A stretch of DNA of 64,000 nucleotides, taken from the NCBI RefSeq assembly GCF_011397635.1, contig NC_064760.1, positions 24,997,356 through 25,061,355 on the forward strand, in the 5' to 3' direction. Below the pieces are notes generated by a model that saw nothing but the letters and a program-made list of their open reading frames with translations, ran no database searches and was not told where the DNA came from. The translations under genes were made by a program, and so were the position numbers. This document shows positions 1-12,100 of this stretch, one piece after another (position 1 is the stretch's first letter; every line of letters starts with the position of its first letter). This DNA comes from Epinephelus fuscoguttatus. Lineage: Eukaryota; Chordata; Actinopteri; Perciformes; Serranidae.

Positions 1-3000
1 AATCTTCCTTCACTCCTTTGGTGATCCCACGAGTCACTGTGTGGTGTCTGAAAAAATACAAGGATAAAAAAATAAACAGAAACACACATGTGGTCAGAGG
101 TGTATTATCATGATCTGATTTGAGACTAATCTATACAGTAAAGACAAAAAAAACACAGCATGTTACTTTTTCCTTACATACACAATCAGCCAGTCAAAAA
201 AAAGTTTCATCATCATAAATAAAAACCACATAAAACATGTCCACAAATGAAATGAGATCAAGTGTTATGAAAAGGCAAAAAACTAAATTGACTGCACAAC
301 AAGACCAACATCATCCTCAAAGAACAACGACAACAGTGATGACCACAGAAAGACGAGCAATGGCTCAAATAAACAAACGCCGACAGGAAATCAAACTAAC
401 TCTTGATGTAAAATGACAGGCCCAAATCAAAACTGGGGGGATGACAAGCCTTGAAGTTGGGAATGAAGGAAGGGTGACTGGTGTGGGGGAGGGATGGGAC
501 TGAGGGAGGAGGGGCCTGGGGTACCTGTCCATCGTCTGCACCCCTTGTAGCAGAAGGGTATTTAACTCCACCCCCAGGGCGGGACTAGGGTTCCTGAGGA
601 ACAGCAACATTCAACAACTCTCAGTCAGTGAGGGTGCATTCAAGTGACTTAACTTCTACAGCAATGAATGAAGGAGCTTTATTATTTTAACCATGAACTC
701 CTTCTCTTTCCAATGTTTGCTCCATTAACAGCATTTTCAGTTCAAAGTACAATTTTCCCCACAGGCCATGTCTACTTAGATCATCAATCTATATCACTGC
801 TCTCTTTAAAAACAGCAACAGAACGGGGGTGCGCAGAGTCACGATGCAAACTGAACCATTTCTGAAAGGGAGGTGCTTACTTGATCAGCATTCCCTGATT
901 GGGCAGCAGCTCCAGTTGTATCCTCCCCCCTTCTGGAGTGCGCAGGTATGCAAACTCCTCCAGCATGTCAATGTCTAGCAAAAATCATGAGGTTATGGAA
1001 ACAAACATCCAAGACAAGAGAACATAAAAACAATGTAACTGCCAATCCATTCTTGTCAGCCTCTGTAGAGAGGTGAAGTCCCTCCCCTTCTGGTGAACCA
1101 CTATGGGGCCCTGTTTCACAAAATATAAGTATGGTAGTCAACAGTGAGAGACATTTTTTTGATCCTGTATGTGCCATTAATCACACATATGATGTTTGTC
1201 AATGTAAAATATATTTTGCAAGAAAAGAAAATTGTAGTTTGTCGAAGCTTTTTAGCATCATTTAGGTTTGTGTGAAACTACTGAGACAATATACGTCACC
1301 AACATGGCTGTTACCTTGACACATTTAACTTGGTTCTTCCAGAACTTGGGAATAAGTAGTCACTACAATTCTGGCCACGATGAGAGCTGCACCTATGCCT
1401 TTTCTCAGTACACCCCAGTAATAGGGCTGTCGCACTTCAGAAATTTCCCTACAGCGATTAATCCTGGCTAAACAATGCAATGTGTGGTATTACTGCCATT
1501 TTTTATTGTTTTGCAAATTACAGTCTTTATCCTGATTACAGAGCTTTGTAAATAAACTTTATTGAAAGTGTATTGTTGGGTGTATTGTTGCCTTTTAAAT
1601 GACAGTTGTGAAAGAAATTAACTGTTGAATGCAGAACACAGACAAGTCAGGAGGTTCAATAAGGGAAGCAGCGTTTTTCAGTTGAGATGCTTTGGTTGTG
1701 TCTAGCTGCTATGATACAGATTATCTGCAGGAGTAAATTAGTCTGCACAGGGTACAGCACTTCCTTTGGCCCTCGCTCTGGATGAAGAGAAGGCTGAAGC
1801 ATGTAGAGAGAGAGGACAGACCCGTCAGTCTGTGAGCATTTTCAGTATAATATCTCCTCCACTGTTGTTTTTTAGCAATGTGACAGTTGGTCTTTGTGGT
1901 ATTTATCCAGCTCCTCCTCAAATGTGACTGGACAGCTGGGTAAAAAGTGACAGTGATGAGTGGCTGCAGCGTTTTACCCAAAGTTGAATATTCTTCAAGG
2001 CTGAATCCAAATGTCAATCTAGACTTGCAGACTGAGCCCTTGTGGACTTCAGTTGTATGTACTGTCACATATTCACTATCATTAGGTAAAGTGTGCGAGC
2101 GCAGAGACCGCAAGTGGACTGTTTTACTTTATTTCTGTATCATGTGTTGGTTGAATATTATTTCTTGCCCACATGATTCAAGTAACATTTTAATAGGCCT
2201 TACTATCAGTAACTATTTTACACATTCATAAGGTTTTTTTTGGCAATTGAAAAAAAAAACCCACAGTGTCACGTCTGTACTGTAATATATTGTAATATCT
2301 ATGGGTGAAGGCTAAACCCCAAGCCCTCTGGAATTTGAAAGTCAGAAGCCAGTCTGGAATCAGAAAGTCCACTTGAGGCCCCTTATGGACTGGGTGAGTA
2401 GTGGAGCTAGACAGCACTCAGCACTCCCAGACTTCCTGGAAACACAGGCACAAAGTCCAGGAGTCTGCAAGTATGGTGAAGTCCAGACATTTGGATTCAG
2501 CCCAGCTCTCTGCAAAGATGCAGCACCCAGCACAGAACAGACACTTAGCGGCTCGTCACACTGTTGGCCTTCGTATCAGAATGTAAATCACATGAAAAAA
2601 AAATAAATAAATAAACTTAGCGGTTGTGGTGGTTGCTTGCCATCCCCTGCAGATAGCTTGTCAGTGGTACTGCAATACTGTAGTTATCGCAACACCCTTA
2701 CTCAGGCTACTACAGCTTCAGCAAATGAGAACTGTGTGACATCATTTTCTAATTACACATTTTCATGTGTTATACAGTTTTAAAACAAACTTCAACTTTC
2801 TCGACACGCAAAATTATCTTTTCAATTTACAAACATCATATGTGTAATTCATGCCACAATTCAAACGGGAACAAAAAATCATTTGTACCTCATCATTAAC
2901 TACCATAAAAATGTTTTCCAAAATAAGGACCCATGGCGGTCCACCAGAAGGGGAGGGACTTCGCCTCTGTTTTGTGGTTATGTCATTAGTTACAAAAAAG

Positions 3001-6000
3001 GATACTGGTGACATAATTGAAGAAATTCTCATACTGGAAACTGCCTTGCTGACAGATCTTATCCACTGCTTTTAAAAACAGCATCTCGCCCTGCGGCCAG
3101 TCATGCTGCAGGAGCACCACCACGTGACCGAGTGACAGGTCGTCGCGACTGTCTGTGAAGGCACGGAGCTGATGCACACAATGAGAAAAAGTGGAAGTCA
3201 GAATCAGAAGTAAATGCAAAGAAAGGTGGGCTGCATGCAGCACCACAAATAGTGCTTGTCTTATCACAGTTCAGCTATAAAAATCAGAAACTTTAACCCT
3301 TAAATTTCTTGCATTTAAACAAACTCAAACAGTTTAAGTACCTTAAAGCAGGACAACATCAGCTGGAGACAGAAAGGTAACACAGCTTTGCTGGTGCAGG
3401 GAAGCAACCTCAGGTCATTACCTGGATATGAAGGAACAAAATTAGTCACAGCATAAAGTTCAGATGTACCTAAGCAGTCATATATTTCACTATCACATAA
3501 AAACAGTCATATGCTATGCTATACTATATCATTTATATGCTTTCAGTATTGAGGGACAGCAGCAGTTTCAGCAGTGTCAGTTATTTCTCATTTACATGGA
3601 AAGTGCAGTGAAGGGAACTTGTGGTTTACTTGTAGTATTGATACCGTGTTAATGGTCACAACAGTCTGCCAACACACAGACACACGATGCCACCCTTTAA
3701 AGGATGTGAAACCATTTTGCACTCAATTTACAAGGTATATTAGATATCAATTTCAAATAAGGTAATAGCTGTTTACGGGTCAGAATCAAGAAGCAGGAAG
3801 TGTTTACCTTTCCTCGCTTTGGTCTTGACTCTACCCTGATCCTCTGGGGTCCTTGTTGGTTCTTGGGTCGGGGGCACCAGCCCACCAACGACATCAAGCA
3901 GCTTCTCACAGGCCATCTGATTGACACAAACAGGACAAAACATGCATCACATGTCTAAGTAGGGCAGGGCTATAACAAAAAAGATTTAAATTAATTGATT
4001 GCATTAATTGTGTAATTTGTACTCCAAAACACCACAGTAAGCGTATGTTGTTAAGGTGTTATGGATATCTTTTTGCTGGGTCCAAAATCTTTTCTGGAAA
4101 TTATTGGTGCCCATTTACAAGTTTTTACATCTGGGAAAGTTTATAGATAATTTAGGTACGCTGGTCAAATAATAATTAATGTTCATAATCTCTGCTAAAT
4201 GTCGAGGCTTTGAGGCAAAATAAACACACACCAGTAGGTCAGAGTGGTTAAATTGGTAAGTGTATATGTACCTCAGTACGAAATCTCTGTCTGCCTCTGA
4301 AAAAACTGACCTTAACTATGTCGCCACCTGCAGGCCATTTTGTGTTATAGGTTCATTTTTGGAGCTTGGTCCACAGAACATTATGTTTTTGTACAACAGC
4401 TCTAACTTCAGCTGATGTAGACCATGCTGAAAACAAAACAACACTCCTACATACATAACAGTACAATATGAACACTACAGAAGTCGCATTAAATAACAGA
4501 GATGATAAATCCAATTTAACAGAATGCAAAATGCATGTCATAAGATGGTGAAAAATATCAATCAGTGTTTCCAAAAGCCCAAGACACAAACATATTTAGT
4601 TTAACTGAGTAAAGAAACCAGAAAATATCCACATATATGGAGCTGGAATCAGTTTTTTGTTTTTTTGTTTTTTTTTTAAACTTTTTTCTGAAAAGTTACT
4701 CAAACCAATGGCAACTAAATTAATAAATGATGACTAATCAATTAATCTCTGCAGCTCAAACAGTAAAACAAACTATTTGAGCCAGGCATGCATTCAGAAT
4801 ATCAAAAAAGGAAAAAGCAATGGAAGAATGAAAAGACATGCAACCTGTGTTTATAAAAGGTTGTGTCCTGACACCTACTAACCTCATATACAAGAGTGTG
4901 GTTATCATGTGTGTGTGTTTGTGTACCCTGTATTCTCCCAGAGCATAGTGGCAGGACGCCTGCTGTATGAGGGCCCTGTGGTGCTCCAGACTGCCCTGAC
5001 CTGAGGGGCTCTGCTGCCCAGCCTGAGGCTGCTGCACTGCGGCCATCTGGTGCAGGCTGGAGAGGGCCTTACGGTACTGTCCCTGGAGACACACACAAAC
5101 AAGCGCGCGCACACACACACACACAGTCAGAATATAGTCACAGGCAACTCATGAGGAGCACTGAAAGATATTTTAACATTTATGAATATCTCCAATTTAG
5201 AAAAACTATAACTATATACTGTATTAATTCCATTACATTTCTCCATGTTTAATCTATTAGCTGTCATCAGTTTTGCTATGTTTGATAACATCAACCGGAA
5301 CTATTCTTTACATACTGTATAAATAAAGATACATGTATTGCTGTATCTTGTTCTTAGCTGCTCCATCAATTACTACATTTCCTCAGAAGAATAAATAAAG
5401 TTTAATTTAATCCGGAACAAACTGATAAACTACTTAAGAATTACAAAAATCAGGTGGCCTGTCACAAACAAAGAAAACATCATAAGTGTTTCTTGCCTGG
5501 TATATGATCATGTCAGTGAGGAATATTCTGAACCACAGCCAGCCGTCCGTCTTCCAAGAGGCACAGATTTTCTTGAACTCTGTTAAAATATTACAAAAAC
5601 TAATTATTTAGACTTTTTTCCTTTATCCCTCCTTGAAGATAATTAAAGAAAGTTGTTGAAAGTTGTTTCTTTAAAGCCATGATAATCAATCAGTAGCCGA
5701 TTTGACTGCCGATATCAGATATTTTGTCAGAGTGACTAGACCCTGTCTGGGTAGGTAAAGAACTCAATTTAACAGAGGAGGTGTTTACCAGTTTCGAGGC
5801 CGTCATGGGAGTGAAGAAGGTCCCAGCTTTCCCTCGCTGTGCGGAAGCTCTCCAGAGTCTCTGACCAGCTGGGCATCTCAGTCTTGTTCACTAAAATATG
5901 TCGACCACGACCTTTTCCCAACCCTTCCTCATCATCCGAGCTCTACAATGACACGCACACAGAGTAACAAAAGAATGGAGATACAATGGAGACACACTTT

Positions 6001-9000
6001 AGACACATACTAAAAACCTATTTAAGAACACACATGCCAAAAACCTCGTCTTTCTTGGCTAGAAATATCTACATAATTTCTAATCTGTCCTCACCATCGT
6101 CTTTTCTCTCCCATCTGCCAGCTTGCGTTTCTTATGTGCATGTTTAACTGCTCCTCTCTCCACTTCCACATCATTATACACCGAGCTCAAATCCTCCACA
6201 AGGATCCACGGCCACGAATTCAGCGCATTCACACCTGCCAAACATAAAACCATCATTCTGTCTTTTAACCTTCCATTGAAAAGGCAACAGAGATGCATAT
6301 CCTGAGGAGAACTAGAGAGAGGCTGACCCTGGAACAGTGCAGGCTGCACAGCTGAGACATAGAGGAAGGCGCTGTGGAAGAGGACGAGCGCAGCACAGAT
6401 GACCACTTGACTGCAGCAGCGGGACCTTGTATCACCTTCCAGACCGGGCAGGTAGCGACACAGCTCCTTCACTCTCAGCAGCATGTCCACATAACTCCTA
6501 GAGCATAAGATACACACAAAAAAAGAAACACCCCTTAATATACAGGTAGTAAAAGCTAATTTGCACCCTTGAATATTCCTACACTGCTGTGTCCATCAGT
6601 CTGTTTTGTATGTACTGTAGTGAAAAACAAATGTGCTGCCTTTCAACAGCATCATTATGATTTATATTGACTGTTGGGGGTCTGTCTCTTATAAAAGCAA
6701 AATCTATTCACTGATTTATATCATTTAATGTAGACTTAATATTACAAACATCTCTCAGTGTGACACAGTACAATTCAAAAGCACCACAAACCTACAGCCT
6801 TCAACATTAACTTGAAGTGAATCAACTCTCTAGAACACCTTCAACTAAAGCTGAAAATTATGGCCTTTGTGTATGAAGGATTTACAGCAGGGCTGTTTGT
6901 ACTAGACTGCATTAATCACAGCTAGGTGTACCTGATAAAGGACTGCATATTTTACAAGAGTCACCTGAACACAAAACAACCATGAAACACAGCACTGGCT
7001 GAAAAACATAAAGACAGACAGACTACCTTTGTCCCTTGTCTCCCTGCCACTCGCAGCGTGCTCCAACCACAGCGAGGATATCCAACAGCCTCTCCCACGG
7101 TTCTGCTACCACTGATGACTTTTCTGACAGGCCATCAATCACATAACGCTGGGAGGCACGGGACACAGTGGGCGACTTCAGAGACCCACCTTCTTGAGAG
7201 CCTGAAACATCGAACAAGAGGGACAAAAGAAAATGTCAGGCAGGCAGCGAGTAGAAAAAAATATGGAGACAGACCCTACGTCAACTTGAGATTTAAAGTG
7301 GTCACACTGGCTTAAGAGCAGCATCAACAATGTGCAACTTTACCCTGTATCTGTATATCAGGTGAGGGTCCACGGGTTACATAGCCTATGTAGAATTCAG
7401 CTGCTTTCAGCATGTACTTCTGCATCAGGCTGGCCGGCAAGCGCATGTCCATGTTGTTTATGACCAAAGGAAGGACATCACACACTGTAGTAATAGCAAA
7501 GAAATAGTGTGAGAGCTATTGCATGTAGCAACTTCTTTTTGAGACAAAAATAGTTTTAATGGAAGCGTTTCACTCACCAAAAAGTTTTCTAAAGCAGTTG
7601 ACAGGAGTCTCCACATTCTCTGATGCCTCCGCCTCCAACAGTGTTTCTCCTAAATTGACCTAAATATACACCAGAATGTTACCCGTAACTGTTTAGTGCT
7701 ATTTACCCTAGGTTCAATTGTCAACATACAAGAGTTATGCCATCATTACATACCCCATGTTGGACCACAGACTCTGGAAAGCGCTTAAGAAGAAGGAGCA
7801 GCATCTCTGCCTTCTCCAAAGTGTTGAAACACTGCTCTGTGGCTTTCAGTAGCATCTCACACTGCACACGGCCAGGCAGTGTCTCAAAAAGCCCTGGGGG
7901 AGATAAACACACGCACGTAAAGAAAATAAACAGTCTTCAGATTTCCAAAATCAATACTGTTCCACCCACACTTCATTATCACACTCCTGACAGTAAGATT
8001 GCTGTAATGCATTGGTTCCCAACCTGGTGGTACCAGTAGGCCTAGATCTCAGCATTTTACACATTTATGTGAAATGTTTAGGTTTTTATTCAAGATATAG
8101 GTCTAAACTAATATAAAAGAATCTCACAGATAAGGGCCCGGTGAAGACCTGAACACAAGCTATATTCACAGAGCCATCACTCTCTTCTAAACAGCCTTGT
8201 CCTGCCTAACAAGTGTGCACTTAAATCAACCAAAAAGCCAATAGAACAATGGTAAACATAAGGGAGAAGAAACGATACCAATACTACTCGGTTTTTGAAA
8301 GACTGACACTACACTGCAATACTGACTTTAAGATGTAGGAAGTAGCAAGAATAGTTGGAAAAGTGCCAGGGAGTTTAATTCGCATGAGTAGATGCTGCAT
8401 ACTAATACGTACTACAACTACTGAGCATTATGTGTGTATTAATTACAATAAGTTACAATATGTATTTAAAATTCATAATCCCAAACGTAGCAACGGCAGT
8501 ATTATTAGTGAAGGCTGTAATAGTATATGATAGGTAATGTTTACATGTTCTTTAAATAGAGATTCTGCTGCAAAATAAACTACATAATACAGAGAATGAC
8601 AAACAAATATATCAGAAAAACACATTTATGATGGAGGAAATAATCTGTTAGTTGTAAAGCTCATCAGTTGTTCTGTACTGTTATTGTTATGTGTGGACTA
8701 TAATATGAAATATCTATAAAATACACCACTTAGTTAGGGGTTGTCAGTTTTCCTAATAATAGTAAATGGGTCCCTTAAGGACAAAGGCAGGGAACCACTG
8801 CTGTAATGTATACTAATATGTGCATGACATAACAAGGCAGTTGAGCTCACCTCGTAGGAACTGTGCATGTTTGTCCTGGGAGTCACTGCGCAGGGCAGCT
8901 GTGATGACACTGATCTCTCGCCAAACAATGGGCTGATCTGGAAAGTTTATGAACCTGAAGAATGGACAAATCATTAGCAACTGAAAGCTTAGACTCAGCA

Positions 9001-9343
9001 AAGGACAAACCAGTACCACAGAACAGCACATTGTAACTCACATGTCATACAGCAGTCTCCCTGCTGATGCTGTCCTCTCTGCATTGCGTTCAATGATGTA
9101 CATTTCATACTGTGAAGACATGTCACACACCTGATGATGCTTGTCCTAGCTATTTAAATGAATGCATGTCGGTGGTTTGACTTGAAGCAGAGTATTTAAA
9201 ATGCTTAATGTTACCTGTATGTTGAAATCTGCAGGGTAAAGTGTCCTGGCTGTGATGAGCCAGGCTTTAGCCGCACAGGGATCATCAGAGACCAGCTCCC
9301 GGGCTCTCTTCACCAAAAACTCACAGTCTTTTTGCGCTGACAT
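1..9343 (-). CDS. ints10: Integrator complex subunit 10, 3' end cut by window edge
   Basis: Integrator subunit 10 belongs to the nuclear complex that bound to RNA polymerase II cleaves snRNA 3' ends and attenuates transcription. Seventeen exons were placed by splice sites and match to the vertebrate protein (5' to 3'): 9343-9215, 9109-9042, 8954-8851, 7893-7754, 7659-7578, 7484-7344, 7201-7027, 6497-6328, 6234-6095, 5942-5789, 5579-5497, 5092-4927, 3916-3808, 3421-3342, 3168-3006, 974-881, 47-<1. The start is [17 protein letters not shown], as in human. About 681 residues are encoded here; human has about 710, so only a short C-terminus is missing. All joins keep phase. Recognisable segments include [48 protein letters not shown] (basic, nuclear-signal-like) and [10 protein letters not shown]. 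No enzymatic motif is expected; the family is an alpha-helical scaffold. Odd points are a U12-type intron (975-3005), a GC donor (5496-5495) and a weak GTCAGC donor after exon 8. Confidence 0.96.
975..3005 (-). other. ints10: Candidate U12-type (minor spliceosome) GT-AG intron of ints10
   Basis: On the minus strand the donor after the exon ending NYVT reads GTATCCTTTT, which fits the U12 donor consensus RTATCCTTT and not the U2 GTRAGT pattern. Near the acceptor the sequence TTCCATAAC fits the U12 branch motif TTCCTTAAC with one mismatch and lies about 17 nt before the AG. There is little polypyrimidine tract between branch site and AG, which is also U12-like. The frame across the intron is NYVT-N-IDMLEEF, as in the human protein. 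Confidence 0.85.
1055..2980. repeat. Inverted-repeat mobile element inside the ints10 U12-type intron
   Basis: A stretch from about 1068 to 1240 (AGAGGTGAAGTCCCTCCCC onward) recurs as its reverse complement from about 2972 back to 2790 (AGAGGCGAAGTCCCTCCCC onward). The similarity runs for roughly 170-200 bases with substitutions and small gaps, and ends in shared GATGTTTGT segments. Either this is one DNA element of about 1.9 kb with long terminal inverted repeats, or two copies of one short repeat in opposite orientation. I see no transposase frame and no clear target duplication. Between about 1420 and 2700 there may be a second nested repeat (GGGCTGTCGC and GGGTGTTGCG ends), but this is weak. 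Confidence 0.6.
4555..4756. repeat. Fragment of a dispersed ATTAAT-ended MITE, copy 1 of 3
   Basis: This lies in the ints10 intron between exons 13 and 12. The block contains CAAAAGCCCAAGA, a TTTAGTTTAACTG segment, GGAGCTGGAATC and an end with AATCAATTAATCTCTGCAGCT. The same ordered landmarks occur at 62937-63219, and a weaker set at 36063-36425. It is noncoding. The left end is not recognisable, so this looks like a truncated copy. Confidence 0.55.
5093..5496 (-). other. ints10: GC-AG intron of ints10 with TG-rich 3' end
   Basis: The exon encoding FLTDMIIYQ ends in CAG and is followed by GCAAGA, so the 5' splice site is GC, not GT. The next exon must start GGACAGTAC (GQY) to keep the conserved [11 protein letters not shown] join. 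No nearby GT gives that frame. CAG/GCAAG is the usual strong context of GC-AG introns. The 3' end of this 404-nt intron is an alternating TG and CG stretch (plus-strand 5099-5125) followed by TCTCCAG. Confidence 0.88.
8010..8800. mobile_element. Non-autonomous hAT-like element in ints10 intron 3
   Basis: The left end reads CATTGGTTCCCAACC and the right end, reverse complemented, CAGTGGTTCCCTGCC. They are flanked by an identical 8-bp direct repeat CTGTAATG at 8002-8009 and 8801-8808. An 8-bp duplication with short imperfect terminal repeats is the hAT signature. The element is 791 bp, AT-rich and has no transposase frame, so it would depend on enzyme supplied elsewhere. Confidence 0.78.
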
Positions 9344-9707
9344 TTTATATTAATATTGCTTTCAGTGCTGAAGTGGATAAACTAGCCCCACGCGCAGTCC
9401 AGGTTGTGGTTTAATGTTTTACACGCAAACGTTTGGTGGATAAATTTCAAGTGTAAGCTAGCAAGTTAGCCAACGTTAGCATTAAGCTAAAGAGAGCTGC
9501 TCTGTGCACAATGTAAGAATACAGCTAGCAGCACATAGCTAGCCGAGTTTCAACTGACATCCATGACCATGCCCTATTATTCAATTATCTCGTATACATT
9601 TAACAAAATATAAATATCAAGCAGAAAAGAGCAGCTAAAAGCCGTTCTGAAATTACAACTCAAAGCTAAGCCTTTATTTACCGACACATTCTCCAACATT
9701 ACGATAG

Positions 9708-9715
9708 TGACGTCA
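9708..9715. promoter_or_regulatory. CRE palindrome (CREB/ATF site)
   Basis: Perfect TGACGTCA palindrome about 365 bp upstream of the ints10 start codon. Full CRE palindromes are typical of CpG promoters bound by CREB/ATF factors. It could serve either flanking gene. Confidence 0.65.
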
Positions 9716-9921
9716 CACCATGGTCGTAAATGCCGCCGCGTCCTGCTTTACGGCCAACATAACACCGCGAAAAATGGTTCTTTCTAAGCTTTTCATTAAA
9801 TGATGTAAACTATCCACATGTTACATCGCACAGTACAGTGAAAGAAGCTCTGTGAAATCAGTTGTATCACTAGAAATGGACTGATGCTATGGTTGTAGTC
9901 CCATCCACACACTATCAGAGT

Positions 9922-9931
9922 GCGCATGCGC
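9922..9931. promoter_or_regulatory. NRF-1 palindrome
   Basis: GCGCATGCGC, the full palindromic NRF-1 (nuclear respiratory factor 1) core, directly abuts CCAAT. NRF-1 sites are common upstream of nuclear genes for mitochondrial proteins, which suits slc25a51. The site lies just upstream of the presumed first exon of that gene. Confidence 0.65.
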
Positions 9932-11798
9932 CAATAATGCAACGCTGCGGTCACCTGCCGCTGCCTGGGCTGCAGACACGACCTACAGTTGTGGCCCGTT
10001 TCCCCTGCAGAAAACTGCACTCCACCTGTCCAGGGGCAGGACAGCGTCTGGCGTAAACAGCAGGTAAAGACCAATTTATGAGCCCTGCGGTTGTTTGACA
10101 GACAACTACGAGACACTTTTGGAAATTCAGTTGTTTAGTAACGAAGTCTCCAACCAACCATCAATCAACCCATGTCCGTTTTGACTCTGATGATGCTAGC
10201 GCTTAGCATGCTAAGCTGACTTCTGTTTTGGTGTGATGTACAGCCATTATATCCGGCCCTGTTCTCGCGTCCTTTCTCTAACTTAAACATAAATCTTATT
10301 GACTGTTATGAACACAGCGGAGGAGGCCATGTCACTGTTGAGCTAACTGACGTTAGCTAGTTTACCAGTTGGCAGTTGGGCGTCTAGCTAATGAGCTAAG
10401 CACGTTAGCCCGTCGATGATTTGTTGATTTTAACCAGCTATTCATACAGTAAGTAATACTGCTGTGTGTCTTCTGTGATAATGGTGCGGTTTAGTGATAT
10501 TAACCCCTCGTATCTGTGTCAGCCAATTGACAGGGAGCATGTTAGGACAACAGGCATGACACGGCAACGGTTCACAGGAAGCGTTATACAGAGGGCGTGT
10601 TCGCGGAAGATTTAGTTATGGAAAAATATCGGATTACGTAATGTGGTTGCTGTTGTTCAGTCAAATCCGTTGATATAGCCAAAGCATCGATATCAAAATG
10701 TGGTTGTTTTCATATTTTAATGTTATTCACAATTTAAGAAAAACATACGCTCCATGCAGCATCAAAACATGACATAGCAAAATGACCCACATACAGGCGT
10801 GTAAAATAAGTCCCTCACTTTGAATGTTAAAATATTGCTTGTGAAAGGTATTATTATCGCAAGTACTATATGTAATATAAATGATGAAATGTAGTTGCTG
10901 TTCAGAAGCAGTTGTTCTGCAGAGTAACTTCAGCTGTCTTTAGTAGTTGCCTCTGAAATATTGTGGAGGAAACTGTGCAAAGTCTCTCAACATGGAGCTT
11001 AAATGACACCAGAGGTACAGTACATTACATAACAGGCTCTCAGAGGTCAGTAGCCATGTGGCAGCATGGTTTGTCAAAATGACCTGGAACTGTTTAACAT
11101 GATTCTTTTGAGTGATATTTTGGTTGGTGCACTGTGACCTCCAACGACCTCAAGGCTTTGCCACCACTATGCCTCCTCGGTCTATATTTAGACAACTCCA
11201 AGACAACATGCTTTATTTACTAAACGTGGTTAGACTCCGAATTTATGTTTTGGAAGGATCTTGTTTTCATTTTAGCAGTTTTGTTGTTGCTGTTGTATAT
11301 GGCGGGGTGTGCCATTATCTTCGTAAATACCTAAATAAAACCACATAAAACTTTTAATTAAAGTGTCCTATATAGTGCTTTGTAATTTCCATTAAATGAA
11401 AAGACCTTGTGTCTTATGCCACTCATAGTTGTGCCCCCCCCGCCCTGTGACTTAGCTGGCATTTATCAAATTGTATAGTTGTGCAACGACTCTTATCAGT
11501 GCCCAGTTGGTGCAGCCTGGTTGTACATGTTGACGGCAGGTGGCTGAGGTTAAACAGTTCAATCTGTTTAAGGCAACATTTAGTGTGTCTGAGCCATTTA
11601 ATCTAAACCCAGACAACTGTATCTCACAGAGAATGCTTTCACAAGATATGTTGTGTCAGCACACATGTTGGCAGGTATGCAAAAAAAACTGTGCTGTATT
11701 CATGTTTTATAGATTGTAGTTTTATCCATATTTGATATTTGATAGATTAATGATTTTAGATTTTATTGTTTCAGTTGAATTGATGTTTATATAACATA

Positions 11799-12100
11799 TA
11801 CACCAGCCAGCTAAAACATTCAAATCAGCGGCTGGTGAAGTGATTAACATTGCTCATTTCTTTATAATGTAATGTTCTGCTGGAAAACCTTTGGTCGTGG
11901 CATTCACATGGGTGCCGCTTGATTCGCACCACCCACCCAGACACCGTTGCAGACCAAGTATACTCCCTCATGGCACCAGCACTCCCTGATGGTATCGGCC
12001 CCCCAGCAGGACAATGTGCCAAGCCACACCATTAAAAACTGCTCAGTAGTAGCCCAAGGATCATGATAAGATGGTTTTAATATTTTGGCTGACCTGTGTA
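11799..12100. mobile_element. Internally deleted Tc1/mariner-like element
   Basis: The ends are inverted: TACACCAGCCAGCTAAAAC at left and, reverse complemented, TACACAGGTCAGCCAAAAT at right. TA dinucleotides flank both sides (11797-11798 and 12101-12102), the Tc1/mariner target duplication. Between them are broken remnants of a DDE transposase reading on the plus strand (FCWKTFGRGIHMG, DQVYSLMAPALPDG, QQDNVPSHT in different frames). The middle of the gene and its last third are missing. It lies in the presumed slc25a51 5' intron. Confidence 0.75.

Larger units (their letters stand above)
9344..10063. promoter_or_regulatory. Head-to-head promoter interval of ints10 and slc25a51
   Basis: This is the CpG-containing interval between the ints10 start codon (minus) and the presumed 5' end of slc25a51 (plus). 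It holds a CRE palindrome at 9708-9715, GCCGCC-rich sequence at 9730-9740, an NRF-1 palindrome at 9922-9931 and a CCAAT box at 9931-9935. No TATA box is evident. A good donor CAG/GTAAAG at 10063/10064 may close a noncoding first exon of slc25a51. A second candidate donor, ACA/GTAAGT, is at 10448/10449. Transcription start sites cannot be fixed from sequence alone. Confidence 0.6.

Noticed and set aside
1721-2113. 130-residue minus-strand frame
   Set aside because: Lies inside the repeat-filled ints10 intron. It has no homology I recognise and is not joined by plausible splice sites.
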